Positions 40,622-48,717 of a stretch of DNA of 63,735 nucleotides are shown here, piece after piece. Numbering within the stretch: the first letter of the stretch is position 1; each line of letters opens with the position of its first letter. This DNA is from Burkholderiales bacterium (lineage in GTDB: Bacteria; Pseudomonadota; Gammaproteobacteria; Burkholderiales; Burkholderiaceae_C): positions 1 to 63,735 of the forward strand of contig JAUVWL010000023.1 of NCBI GenBank assembly GCA_030604135.1. Direction: 5' to 3'. Below the pieces are notes generated by a model. It was not told where the DNA came from. It saw nothing but the letters and a program-made list of their open reading frames with translations, and did not search any database. Made by a program: the position numbers and the translations under genes.

Positions 40622-43561
40622 GTGCCAGAAAGCGCAACAGAGTCCGTGCAACTGCTCCTGATCATTTTGCTCCCGCTGGTGGTGGGAACGCTGCTCACCT
40701 GGTGGCTGGGTTCGCGATCGCGCCCGCTCACTGCGGCGGCGGCCGCACTCGTCACGGCAAGCAGCCTGGGCCTGCTGCTTTCGCTGGCCCCGGGTGTGTT
40801 CGACGGGCAGGCGCTGCTGGAGTTCCATCCCTGGGTGCCTGAAATCGGGTTGAACTTCGGTTTCCGACTCGACGGTCTGTCATGGATGTTCGCCGGCCTG
40901 ATCATGGGCATCGGCCTGCTCATCATCCTGTACGCCAGCTTCTACCTGAGCCCGCAGGATTCGGCCGCCAAGTTCTACGCCGTCATGATGCTGTTCATGG
41001 CCGCCATGCTGGGCGTGGTGCTGTCGGACAATCTGCTGCTGCTGGTGGTGTTCTGGGAACTCACCAGCCTTTCGTCGTTCCTGCTGGTGGGTTACTGGAG
41101 TCATCGGCCCGATGCACGCGCCGGGGCCCGGCAGGCGCTGGCGGTCACCGGTGGTGGTGGCCTGGCCATGCTGGGCGGCTTTGTGCTGCTGGGCCAGATC
41201 GCGGGCACCTTCGAGCTGAGCGAGATGGTGGGCCGTGCGGCCGAGATCCAGGCCGATCCGCTGTTCGTGCCGGCGCTGCTGCTGATCCTGCTCGGCGCTT
41301 TCACCAAAAGCGCGCAGTTCCCGTTCCACTTCTGGCTGCCCGATGCCATGGCCGCGCCCACGCCGGTTTCGGCCTACCTGCATTCGGCCACCATGGTCAA
41401 GGCTGGCGTGTTCCTGCTCATGCGCATGTACCCGGTGCTGGCCGGGTCGGGCTGGTTCGAGGCCATCGTCACCGCCGCCGGTCTGGTGACGGTGCTGTTC
41501 GCGGCCTTCATCGCGCTGTTCAAGCACGACCTCAAGGGCTTGCTGGCCTACTCGACGGTCAGCCACCTGGGCCTGATGGTGTTCCTGATCGGTCTGGGTT
41601 CGCCGCTGGCCGCCGTGGCGGCGGTGTTCCATGTGCTGAACCACGCAACCTTCAAGGCCTCGCTGTTCATGATCGCCGGCATCGTGGACCACGAGACCCA
41701 TTCGCGCGACATGCGCCAGCTCGGCGGCTTGTACAGGCTCATGCCCTGGACCGCCACGCTGTCCATGGTGGCAGCCGCCTCCATGGCCGGTGTGCCGCTG
41801 ACCAACGGCTTCCTGTCCAAGGAAATGTTCTTCACCGAGGCGGTGGTCGGCACCGCCGGTATCTGGTCCTGGCTGGTCCCGGCGGCGGTGACCTTGGCGG
41901 GCATTTTCAGCGTAGGTTATTCGCTGCGGTTTGTGCACGACACCTACTTCAATGGTGCGTACGGCGAGGTGCCGAAGCCGCGCGCCGGGCCGCCCCAAGC
42001 GCGGCTGTCCCCCTCCGGGGGAGAAGGCCACGGAACGGGGTCTGCAGGGGGGTTGGTTCCACACCCGCACGAACCGCCGCTGGGCATGAAGCTGCCGGCC
42101 ATGCTGCTGGTGTCCCTGTGCGTTCTGGTGGGACTGCTGCCGGCCATCACCTTTGGCCCGCTGGTCGATGTGGCCGCCACCGCCATGGTGGCGCGGCCAC
42201 TGCCCGACTACCACCTGTCGATCTGGCACGGCTTCAACCTGCCTTTGCTCATGAGCGTGATCGCCCTGGTGGCGGGCATCGCCCTGTACCTGTGGCTGGC
42301 ACATGGCCGCCGGCTGCACCGCATCAGCTCAGAAGACTGGTTCGGCCCGGCCACCGGACGGCAGATGTTCGAGTCGTCGATCAATGGCCTGTTTGCTCTT
42401 GCCGGTCGCGTTTCGGTGCGGCTGGAAAACGGATCCCTGCAGCGTTACCTGGCCTGGATGGTGGCGGCCGCCATTTTGGTGGCTGCCGCGCCGCTGCTGG
42501 GCAGTGGCATCGGTACCGGGACGCGCGAGTTGTTGCCGGCCAACCCGCTGTCGGTGGCCGTGTGGTTGTTGCTGCTGGCCACCTGCGTGGCCCTGACCGT
42601 GTCGCACCACCAGCGCTTTCTGGCCGTGGTGCTGGTGGGTGTGGTTGGCCTGGCCGCGTCGTTGGCCTTTGTCAGCCTGTCGGCACCCGACCTGGCTCTG
42701 ACCCAGCTTTCTGTGGAGCTGGTGACGACGGTGCTGTTGCTGATGGGGCTGGCCCTGCTGCCACAGCATTCGCCGCGCGAGTCCACGGCGACACGAAAGT
42801 GGCGCGATGCCTTCCTGGCACTCGCCGGTGGAGCGGGCATGACCTGGATCGCCTGGGTGCTGCTGACCCGCGACCACAGCTCTATCTCTTGGTTCTTCCT
42901 GGAGAACGCCATACCGCTGGGCGGCGGCTCCAACGTAGTCAACGTGATCCTGGTCGACTTCCGGGGCTACGACACCTTCGGCGAAATCGCCGTGCTGGGC
43001 ATCGCGGCCATCGGTGTGCTGGCCCTGATGGAAGGCATGCGCACACGCAGGCCTGAGGTGGACGAACATGGTCTGTCCTGGACCTTCCGCGAGCACCCGC
43101 TTCTGTTGCGGGTGGCGGCCAACGTGGTGTTGCCGGTGGCCCTGGTGTTCACGATCTACATTTTCATGCGCGGACACAACATGCCAGGTGGTGGCTTCAT
43201 CGCCGGGCTGATCACGGCGGTGGCTCTGGTGCTGCAGTTCATGGCCATGGGGCAGGACCAGGCCGAATCCTATCTTCGGGCCGAGCACGGCCGGCGCTTC
43301 GTTCGCTGGATCGGCGCGGGCCTGGGCATTGCGGGTCTGACCGGTGTGGCGGCTTTCCTGTTTGGCCGGCCCTTCCTGACCAGTGCCCATGGCCACCCGC
43401 ATGTGCCACTGCTGGGTGAACTGCCCTTTGCGTCGGCCGCGCTGTTCGATCTGGGTGTCTACCTCACGGTGGTGGGAGGCACGATGCTGACCATCTCGGT
43501 GCTGGGAGCGGCCAGCCAGGAGTCGCGCGCGCCAGTTGGCCGGCAAGGGAGTACGGCATGA
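40622..43561 (+). CDS. mrpAB: Mrp antiporter fused subunit A-B, second cluster
   Basis: This 979-residue fused protein starts at GTG 40622. It has a NuoL-like MrpA section (FWELTSLSSFLLVGYWSHRP, FTKSAQFPFHFWLPDAMAAP, LHSATMVKAGVFLLMRMYPV), a NuoJ-like section (NVVNVILVDFRGYDTFGEIA), and a C-terminal MnhB domain (FMRGHNMPGGGFIAGLITAV). This is the group 2 arrangement. Residues about 451-480 (bases 41971-42063) are a Pro/Gly/Arg-rich insertion in a loop between membrane segments, encoded by an interspersed repeat. The ends of the gene overlap mrpC by ATGA. Confidence 0.95.
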   Translation: MPESATESVQLLLIILLPLVVGTLLTWWLGSRSRPLTAAAAALVTASSLGLLLSLAPGVFDGQALLEFHPWVPEIGLNFGFRLDGLSWMFAGLIMGIGLLIILYASFYLSPQDSAAKFYAVMMLFMAAMLGVVLSDNLLLLVVFWELTSLSSFLLVGYWSHRPDARAGARQALAVTGGGGLAMLGGFVLLGQIAGTFELSEMVGRAAEIQADPLFVPALLLILLGAFTKSAQFPFHFWLPDAMAAPTPVSAYLHSATMVKAGVFLLMRMYPVLAGSGWFEAIVTAAGLVTVLFAAFIALFKHDLKGLLAYSTVSHLGLMVFLIGLGSPLAAVAAVFHVLNHATFKASLFMIAGIVDHETHSRDMRQLGGLYRLMPWTATLSMVAAASMAGVPLTNGFLSKEMFFTEAVVGTAGIWSWLVPAAVTLAGIFSVGYSLRFVHDTYFNGAYGEVPKPRAGPPQARLSPSGGEGHGTGSAGGLVPHPHEPPLGMKLPAMLLVSLCVLVGLLPAITFGPLVDVAATAMVARPLPDYHLSIWHGFNLPLLMSVIALVAGIALYLWLAHGRRLHRISSEDWFGPATGRQMFESSINGLFALAGRVSVRLENGSLQRYLAWMVAAAILVAAAPLLGSGIGTGTRELLPANPLSVAVWLLLLATCVALTVSHHQRFLAVVLVGVVGLAASLAFVSLSAPDLALTQLSVELVTTVLLLMGLALLPQHSPRESTATRKWRDAFLALAGGAGMTWIAWVLLTRDHSSISWFFLENAIPLGGGSNVVNVILVDFRGYDTFGEIAVLGIAAIGVLALMEGMRTRRPEVDEHGLSWTFREHPLLLRVAANVVLPVALVFTIYIFMRGHNMPGGGFIAGLITAVALVLQFMAMGQDQAESYLRAEHGRRFVRWIGAGLGIAGLTGVAAFLFGRPFLTSAHGHPHVPLLGELPFASAALFDLGVYLTVVGGTMLTISVLGAASQESRAPVGRQGSTA
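41982..42022 (+). repeat. Interspersed repeat inserted in frame within mrpAB
   Basis: GCGCCGGGCCGCCCC (41982-41996) is followed by a short spacer and a hairpin with stem TCCCCC (42008-42013), loop TCC, and GGGGGA (42017-42022). The same order, on the opposite strand, makes up the tandem unit after uvrC (GGGGCGGCCCGGCGC at 63596-63610 and a GCCCCCC-A-GGGGGGC hairpin). The translated insert is PKPRAGPPQARLSPSGGEGH and onward and does not break the frame. Confidence 0.75.
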
Positions 43562-43950
43562 GCATGGAATTCCTGATGGCCTCGGGCATCGGTTTTGTCA
43601 CTGCCTGTGGCATCTACCTGTTGCTGCGTGGTCGTACATTTCCGGTGGTGCTGGGTCTTTCGCTGATCGGCTACGCGGTCAACGTCTTCATCTTCCTGAT
43701 GGGGCGGCTGTGGACCGATGCCTTGCCCATTCTGGTGGACGAAGGTCCTGTGGCCGACCCGCTGCCCCAGGCGCTGGTGCTCACCGCCATCGTCATCGGC
43801 TTTGCCACCACCGGCTTTGTCATCGAGCTGGCCCTGCGCAGCCGCCACGAAAGTGGCAGCGACCATGTGGATGGTCACGAACCAGGGCATGCCCCTGGCT
43901 ACGTATCCCCTGCGTCATCGTCTGCTGACGGGCCGGGAGGGCGGGCCTGA
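43558..43950 (+). CDS. mrpC2: Mrp antiporter subunit C, second cluster
   Basis: This 130-residue NuoK-like subunit has DPLPQALVLTAIVIGFATTG and a His/Gly-rich C-terminal tail (DHVDGHEPGHAPGY) that may bind metal or simply be loose. It overlaps mrpAB by ATGA and shares one base with mrpD2 (TGATG). Confidence 0.93.
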   Translation: MSMEFLMASGIGFVTACGIYLLLRGRTFPVVLGLSLIGYAVNVFIFLMGRLWTDALPILVDEGPVADPLPQALVLTAIVIGFATTGFVIELALRSRHESGSDHVDGHEPGHAPGYVSPASSSADGPGGRA

Positions 43951-45623
43951 TGCTGCAGCCCATCCTGAGTTTCTGGGGTCAGCACGCCCCGGTGCTGTCG
44001 GTTCTGTTGCCGGTCTTTACGGCCGTGCTGCTCCTGCTGCTGGGCGACCACGAGGGCATGTCGGCGCAAGGTGGTGGCCATGCCACGGCCAGGCTGCGCT
44101 GGCGCCGGCGCCTGGCACTGACCTCGACCGCGCTGAGTCTGCTGATGGCGGCCGGACTGGTCTGGCGCGCGGCTGGTGGCGAGCTGGTGGTCTACGAGCT
44201 GGGCGAATGGCCGGCGCCGTTCGGCATCGTGCTGGTGGTCGACCGGCTCTCCGCGCTGATGCTGCTGCTGACGACCCTGATCGCCCTGCCGGTGCTCTGG
44301 TACGCCTGCGGCGGGTGGGACACCCGCGGGCGCCATTTCCATGCCCTTTTCCAGTTCCAGCTGATGGGTCTGTGTGGCGCGTTCCTGACCGGTGACCTGT
44401 TCAACCTGTTCGTGTTCTTCGAGGTGCTGCTCATCGCGTCCTACGTGCTGCTGCTGCACGGTCAGGGGCGTGAGCGCCTGCGCATGGGCGTGCACTACGT
44501 GGTGCTGAACCTGGCGGCGTCGGGCCTGTTTCTGGTGGGGCTGGCCATGATCTACGCCACCACCGGCACGCTGAACATGGCCGACGTGGCCGTGCAGGTG
44601 GCCTCGTTGCAGGGCGAAAGCCGATACCTCGTTCAGGCGGCCGCGCTCATACTGCTGGTGGTGTTCGGCCTCAAGGCCGCGCTGGTGCCCCTGTACTTCT
44701 GGTTGCCCGGTACATACGCCGCCGCCTGTGCGCCGGTTGCCGCGCTTTTTGCCATCATGACCAAGGTCGGCGTTTACAGCATCATCCGCATGCACTGGGT
44801 GATCGTCGGCATCGATGCTGGTGAGGCCTCTTTCACGGCGCAGTCCTGGCTGTTGCCGCTGGCCCTGCTGACCAGTGTGCTCGGCGTGCTGGGGGCGCTG
44901 GCCGCCCACACCATGGGGCGGCTGGTGGCTTACCTCACCGTGTCGTCGGTCGGCACCATCCTGGCGGGCGTCGGCCTGTTCACACCCGAGACGCTGTCGG
45001 CTTCGCTGTACTACACCTTGCACAGCACGGTGGTCATTGCCGGCCTGTTCCTTTTCGTTGAGCTGGTAGCCGCCCAGCGCGGTGCGGCCTGCGACCGGCT
45101 CCAGCCGGCGGCGGCGGTGCGCGAGCCGGTGCTGCTGGGCGTGATGATGCTGTTCGGTGCCGCCTCGGCCGCCGGTCTGCCGCCTTTGCCAGGCTTTCTG
45201 GGCAAGCTCATGATTCTGGAGAGCAGCTCCGGTCTGCCGGCCCAGGCCTGGGTCTGGACCGTGGTGCTGGTGGTGGGCTTTCTCACCATCATCGGCCTGG
45301 CGCGGGCCGGTGTGGTGGTCTTCTGGCATGTCCAGCCCGAGGCCAGCAGCCACGACGCCGGACGCAGCCCGCGCATGCTGGGTGCGGCGGCGTCGCTGAT
45401 GGTGCTGACGGTACTGATGGCTGTGTTCGCTTCGCCGATCAAGCGCTACACCGACGCCGCAGCGCATCAACTGGTCGACAAGGCCTTCTATGCCGAGACC
45501 ATCTTGAAGCGCCAGGGGGGCGCCGACCTGCGCACCACCTTGCCCTACGATGGCTCGCGTGGGCCTTTTGTGCGACCAGCCGCCGCGGCTTCGCTTCCAG
45601 CCGAAACCAAGGAGGCCGAATGA
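43950..45623 (+). CDS. mrpD2: Mrp antiporter subunit D, second cluster
   Basis: This 557-residue NuoM/N-like antiporter subunit is about 70 residues longer than MrpD of the first cluster, mainly in the N-terminal loop and the C-terminal tail. Key segments: LFVFFEVLLIASYVLLLHGQ (Glu), FGLKAALVPLYFWLPGTYAA (Lys), and MGRLVAYLTVSSVGTILAGV. It overlaps mrpE2 by ATGA. Confidence 0.94.
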   Translation: MLQPILSFWGQHAPVLSVLLPVFTAVLLLLLGDHEGMSAQGGGHATARLRWRRRLALTSTALSLLMAAGLVWRAAGGELVVYELGEWPAPFGIVLVVDRLSALMLLLTTLIALPVLWYACGGWDTRGRHFHALFQFQLMGLCGAFLTGDLFNLFVFFEVLLIASYVLLLHGQGRERLRMGVHYVVLNLAASGLFLVGLAMIYATTGTLNMADVAVQVASLQGESRYLVQAAALILLVVFGLKAALVPLYFWLPGTYAAACAPVAALFAIMTKVGVYSIIRMHWVIVGIDAGEASFTAQSWLLPLALLTSVLGVLGALAAHTMGRLVAYLTVSSVGTILAGVGLFTPETLSASLYYTLHSTVVIAGLFLFVELVAAQRGAACDRLQPAAAVREPVLLGVMMLFGAASAAGLPPLPGFLGKLMILESSSGLPAQAWVWTVVLVVGFLTIIGLARAGVVVFWHVQPEASSHDAGRSPRMLGAAASLMVLTVLMAVFASPIKRYTDAAAHQLVDKAFYAETILKRQGGADLRTTLPYDGSRGPFVRPAAAASLPAETKEAE

Positions 45624-46171
45624 AAGAAGCATCCAACGTTTCGCTGGCCCGACGCTGGTTTCCTCACCCGGTGCTGTCGCTGCAGTTGGGGGTGAGCTGG
45701 CTGGTCCTGGTGCACAGCCTGGCTTTGGTGCACTGGCTCTCGGCCCTGCTGGTGGCCTGGGCCGTGCCGCGCCTGCTGGCCCCCTTTCTGGGCGATGCCA
45801 GCCGGATCCACTGGCCAACCACGGTGCGGCTGATCCTGACCGTTCTGTGGGACATTGTGGTGGCCAACATTGCCGTGGCCCGCATCACGCTGGGATCCAT
45901 GCAGAGACCTCGGCCAGCCTGGCTGCGGGTGCCGCTGGAGACGGACCACCCCCGGGTCAACGCCCTGTTCGCCACCATCATCACCACGACCCCCGGTACG
46001 GTGTCGATGACCATCTGCGAGGAGCGCCGCGAGATCCTGGTGCATGCACTGGACTGTGATGACGAACAGGCGATGGTCGCGGAAATGAAGGCGCGTTATG
46101 AAGCGCCCCTGATCCGGATATTCCGGCTGCCAGGCAGTGGCCGCCCGAACCGTTCGAAAGGTGACGCATGA
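45620..46171 (+). CDS. mrpE2: Mrp antiporter subunit E, second cluster
   Basis: This 183-residue MnhE subunit is of normal length. It has N-terminal helices (VLSLQLGVSWLVLVHSLALV), then the soluble domain FATIITTTPGTVSMTICEER with LVHALDCDDEQ. The first-cluster MrpE lacks most of the N-terminal helical part seen here. Confidence 0.93.
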   Translation: MKEASNVSLARRWFPHPVLSLQLGVSWLVLVHSLALVHWLSALLVAWAVPRLLAPFLGDASRIHWPTTVRLILTVLWDIVVANIAVARITLGSMQRPRPAWLRVPLETDHPRVNALFATIITTTPGTVSMTICEERREILVHALDCDDEQAMVAEMKARYEAPLIRIFRLPGSGRPNRSKGDA

Positions 46172-46446
46172 GCCCCTTGCTTGACTTTGCATTGAATGCG
46201 GGCATCGTGAGCGTGGCGCTGGCGGTGCTTATGTGCAGCTGGCGGCTGCTCAAGGGCCCGGAGATCGCTGACCGGGTGCTGGCCCTGGACACGCTGTACA
46301 TGAGCGTGGTGGCCCTGATCATCCTGCTGGACATCCGTTGGGACACGGTGTTGCTGTTCGAGGCGGCCCTGTTGGTGGCCATGCTGGGCTTTGTCTCGAC
46401 CGTGGCACTGGCACGTTACATCAACCGTGGTGATGTGGTCGAATGA
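46168..46446 (+). CDS. mrpF2: Mrp antiporter subunit F, second cluster
   Basis: This 92-residue three-helix subunit has the signature RLLKGPEIADRVLALDTLYM. It overlaps mrpE2 by ATGA and is followed by a 21-bp gap before mrpG2, the only real gap in this cluster. Confidence 0.92.
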   Translation: MSPLLDFALNAGIVSVALAVLMCSWRLLKGPEIADRVLALDTLYMSVVALIILLDIRWDTVLLFEAALLVAMLGFVSTVALARYINRGDVVE

Positions 46447-46467
46447 CGCGGCCAGGGAGCAACTGAC

Positions 46468-46812
46468 ATGACGGTGTGGTTTGAAAACGCGGCCGCCATC
46501 CTGATCCTGGTGGCCAGCTTCTTCCTGCTGGTGGGTGCCATCGGCCTGGTGCGGTTCCCCGATTTCTACATGCGCTTGCACGCGCCAACCAAGGCCTCCA
46601 CCCTGGGTGTGGGCGGGGTGCTGGTCGCGTCCATGCTGGTGACCTTCTCGCATGGCTATCCGGGCATCGCGGAGCTGCTGATCACGCTGTTCGTTTTTGT
46701 GACCGCACCGGTTTCGGCGAACCTGATGGGCGAGGCTGCCTTGCACCTGAAACTGCGCTCGAAGGCGCCGATACCGCCCGATGCGGTGCCGGAGCGGCGT
46801 CCGGAAGACTGA
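46468..46812 (+). CDS. mrpG2: Mrp antiporter subunit G, second cluster
   Basis: This 114-residue MnhG subunit shows GLVRFPDFYMRLHAPTKAST and LFVFVTAPVSANLMGEAALH. Its last 131 bases overlap, on the other strand, the 3' end of the convergent tetR gene. Confidence 0.93.
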   Translation: MTVWFENAAAILILVASFFLLVGAIGLVRFPDFYMRLHAPTKASTLGVGGVLVASMLVTFSHGYPGIAELLITLFVFVTAPVSANLMGEAALHLKLRSKAPIPPDAVPERRPED

Positions 46813-47416
46813 AGCACAGACCCATGAGGTAGCGGTCCATGACCTGTGTGCCAACCGATACCAGGTCGTGGTCAGTGGTGTCCAGCAGCCAATTGTCGAG
46901 AACACCGGACAGGATGGCCTTGAGACCCAGCGCCGCCGTGCGGGCATCGACAGGCAGTGTGATGCCCGCCTCACGGGCCGCGAGCTTGAACTCCTGGGTC
47001 AGGTAGCTCAGATACTCGCTGCGCCACCTGAGCTTGCGTTCGCGCACGGCCAGCATCTCGCCATTGAACTCAACTTGCTGGGTCGCAATCAGGAACACCC
47101 GCCGCGCCTGCTCATCGGTGGCCGTGATGCGCAATGCCGTGAGCACCGAGGTGCGCAGGCGTTGCAAGGGTGTCTCAATCGCCTGGGCTGCGTTGATGGA
47201 CTGCTCCATGGGCAGGGTGACCCGCTCCATCATGGCGTTGAACAGGTCAGCCTTGTCCTTGAAGTGCCAGTAGATGGCGCCGCGTGTGGTGCCGGCAGCG
47301 CCGGCGATGTCCTGCAGCGAGGTGCGCGAGACGCCGCGCGCCAGAAACAACTGCTCTGCCGCATCGAGCAGGGCGGTGCGGGTGGCTTCAGCATCGGCTT
47401 TGGTGCGGCGGACCAT
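46682..47416 (-). CDS. TetR-family repressor (AcrR/TtgR type) of the efflux operon
   Basis: This 244-residue repressor starts at ATG 47416 (MVRRTKADAEATRTALLDAA). The DNA-binding helix-turn-helix is TSLQDIAGAAGTTRGAIYWH. The ligand domain follows (VFLIATQQVEFNGEMLAVRE). The AcrR/MtrR family is usually about 205-215 residues; here the last 30 or so are a basic, Pro/Ser-rich extension encoded antisense to mrpG2. It is divergent from an RND efflux operon with an AcrR-like operator in between, so drug- or metabolite-released repression of that pump is expected. Confidence 0.93.
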   Translation of the reverse strand: MVRRTKADAEATRTALLDAAEQLFLARGVSRTSLQDIAGAAGTTRGAIYWHFKDKADLFNAMMERVTLPMEQSINAAQAIETPLQRLRTSVLTALRITATDEQARRVFLIATQQVEFNGEMLAVRERKLRWRSEYLSYLTQEFKLAAREAGITLPVDARTAALGLKAILSGVLDNWLLDTTDHDLVSVGTQVMDRYLMGLCFSLPDAAPAPHRAVSAPSSAVSGARQPRPSGSPKPVRSQKRTA

Positions 47417-47447
47417 GTTGTGTGCAGAAATCGAGTAACCCCATGAA

Positions 47448-47475
47448 TATACATACATTCTAGAGTGTATGTATA
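47448..47475. promoter_or_regulatory. AcrR-like operator between tetR and RND efflux genes
   Basis: Perfect arms TATACATACA (47448-47457) and TGTATGTATA (47466-47475) surround an 8-base centre. The inner 24 bp keep the TACATACATT...TGTATGTA layout and spacing of the E. coli AcrR operator. It lies 31 bp from the tetR ATG and 42 bp from the MFP ATG, so it can repress both. Confidence 0.88.
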
Positions 47476-47517
47476 CTTCCGATCCTTCCAAAGGGTCTTT
47501 TGCCGCAAGAGGTTCGC

Positions 47518-48705
47518 ATGCCGTCTGATTCCAACTCATTCAATGTCCGCGCCTGGCGGCATTCACTGGTATTGCTGCCCCTGGTCGCGGCATTGGCGGC
47601 GTGTGGTCAGGGCGACGCACCTGCCGCAGCAGCCCCTGGCGGTGGTATGCCTGCACCGGAGGTGGGAGTCATCACCGTCGCCCCGGGTGAGGTGGGGCTA
47701 CAGAGTGAACTGCCTGGGCGGCTGGAGGCCTCACGTGTGGCGCAGGTGCGCGCCCGAGCGGCTGGCATCGTGCAGCGGCAGGTGTTCACCGAGGGCAGCG
47801 AGGTCAAAGCCGGACAGGTGCTGTTCCAGATCGACGCCGCGCCCTACGAAGCAGCGCTGCAGACCGCCAAGGCCGGTCTGGCGCGTGCCGAGGCCAATCT
47901 TGCGCAGGCCCGGGCGCTGGCCGAACGCTACGCGCCGCTGGTCGCCGAGAACGCCATCAGCCAGCAGGAGTTCGCTAACGCACAGGCCGCACGACAGGTG
48001 GCTGAGGCTGACGTGGCTGCGGGTCGGGCGGCGGTCCAAGCCGCCACCATCAATCTGGGCTATGCCCGGGTGACCGCGCCGATTGCCGGGCGGATTGGCC
48101 GTTCCCTGGTCACGGAAGGGGCGCTGGTGGGGCAGGGCGAGGCCACGCCACTGGCAGTTATCCAGCAGGTCAACCCGCTCTACGTCAATTTCACCCAGTC
48201 GGCATCCGAGGCCTTGCGCCTGCGCCGCGCGCTTGAGTCCGGGCAGCTCAAGGCGGCCGGGCAAGGCACTGCCGAGGTGCGTGTGGTGCTGGACGATGGG
48301 ACGGAACACAGCCAGGCGGGACGTCTGTTGTTCTCCGATCTCTCGGTGGACACAACCACCGGTCAGGTCAGCCTCAGGGCCGAGTTGCCGAACCCGGGTG
48401 GTCAACTGTTGCCAGGCCTCTACGTGCGCGTGCGGCTGGTCCAGGCCGCGGCCGCCAATGCCATCACCCTGCCGCAGCAGGCGGTCAGCCGATCGGCCCA
48501 GGGCGACGCCGTGCGGGTGGTCAAGCCGGACGGTCAGGTCGAACTGCGCAAGGTGAAGATTGGCGGACAGCAGGGCGGTCAGTGGATTGTGCTGGACGGA
48601 CTTGAAGCCGGCGAACAGGTCATGGTCGACGGTTTCCAGAAACTGCAGATGATGCCCCCGGGTACGCCAGTCAAGGCCGTGCCCTGGACGCCGGCCGGCC
48701 AGTAA
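47518..48705 (+). CDS. RND efflux periplasmic adaptor (AcrA/MexA type), lipoprotein
   Basis: This is the membrane fusion protein of a tripartite pump, 395 residues from ATG 47518, preceded by AAGAGG. The lipoprotein signal is LVLLPLVAALAAC, Cys29. The lipoyl/barrel halves are EVGVITVAPGEVGLQ and ARAAGIVQRQVFTEGSEVKA, followed by the coiled coil (AGLARAEANLAQARALAERY). It is 12 bp upstream of the RND permease. Confidence 0.94.
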   Translation: MPSDSNSFNVRAWRHSLVLLPLVAALAACGQGDAPAAAAPGGGMPAPEVGVITVAPGEVGLQSELPGRLEASRVAQVRARAAGIVQRQVFTEGSEVKAGQVLFQIDAAPYEAALQTAKAGLARAEANLAQARALAERYAPLVAENAISQQEFANAQAARQVAEADVAAGRAAVQAATINLGYARVTAPIAGRIGRSLVTEGALVGQGEATPLAVIQQVNPLYVNFTQSASEALRLRRALESGQLKAAGQGTAEVRVVLDDGTEHSQAGRLLFSDLSVDTTTGQVSLRAELPNPGGQLLPGLYVRVRLVQAAAANAITLPQQAVSRSAQGDAVRVVKPDGQVELRKVKIGGQQGGQWIVLDGLEAGEQVMVDGFQKLQMMPPGTPVKAVPWTPAGQ

Positions 48706-48717
48706 GGAGTTGCCGGT

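Noticed and set aside
41971..42063. Frameshift or pseudogene in mrpAB
   Set aside because: The odd Pro/Gly-rich stretch stays in frame and normal membrane sequence resumes (MKLPAMLLVSLCVLVGLLPA), so it is an insertion and not a disruption.
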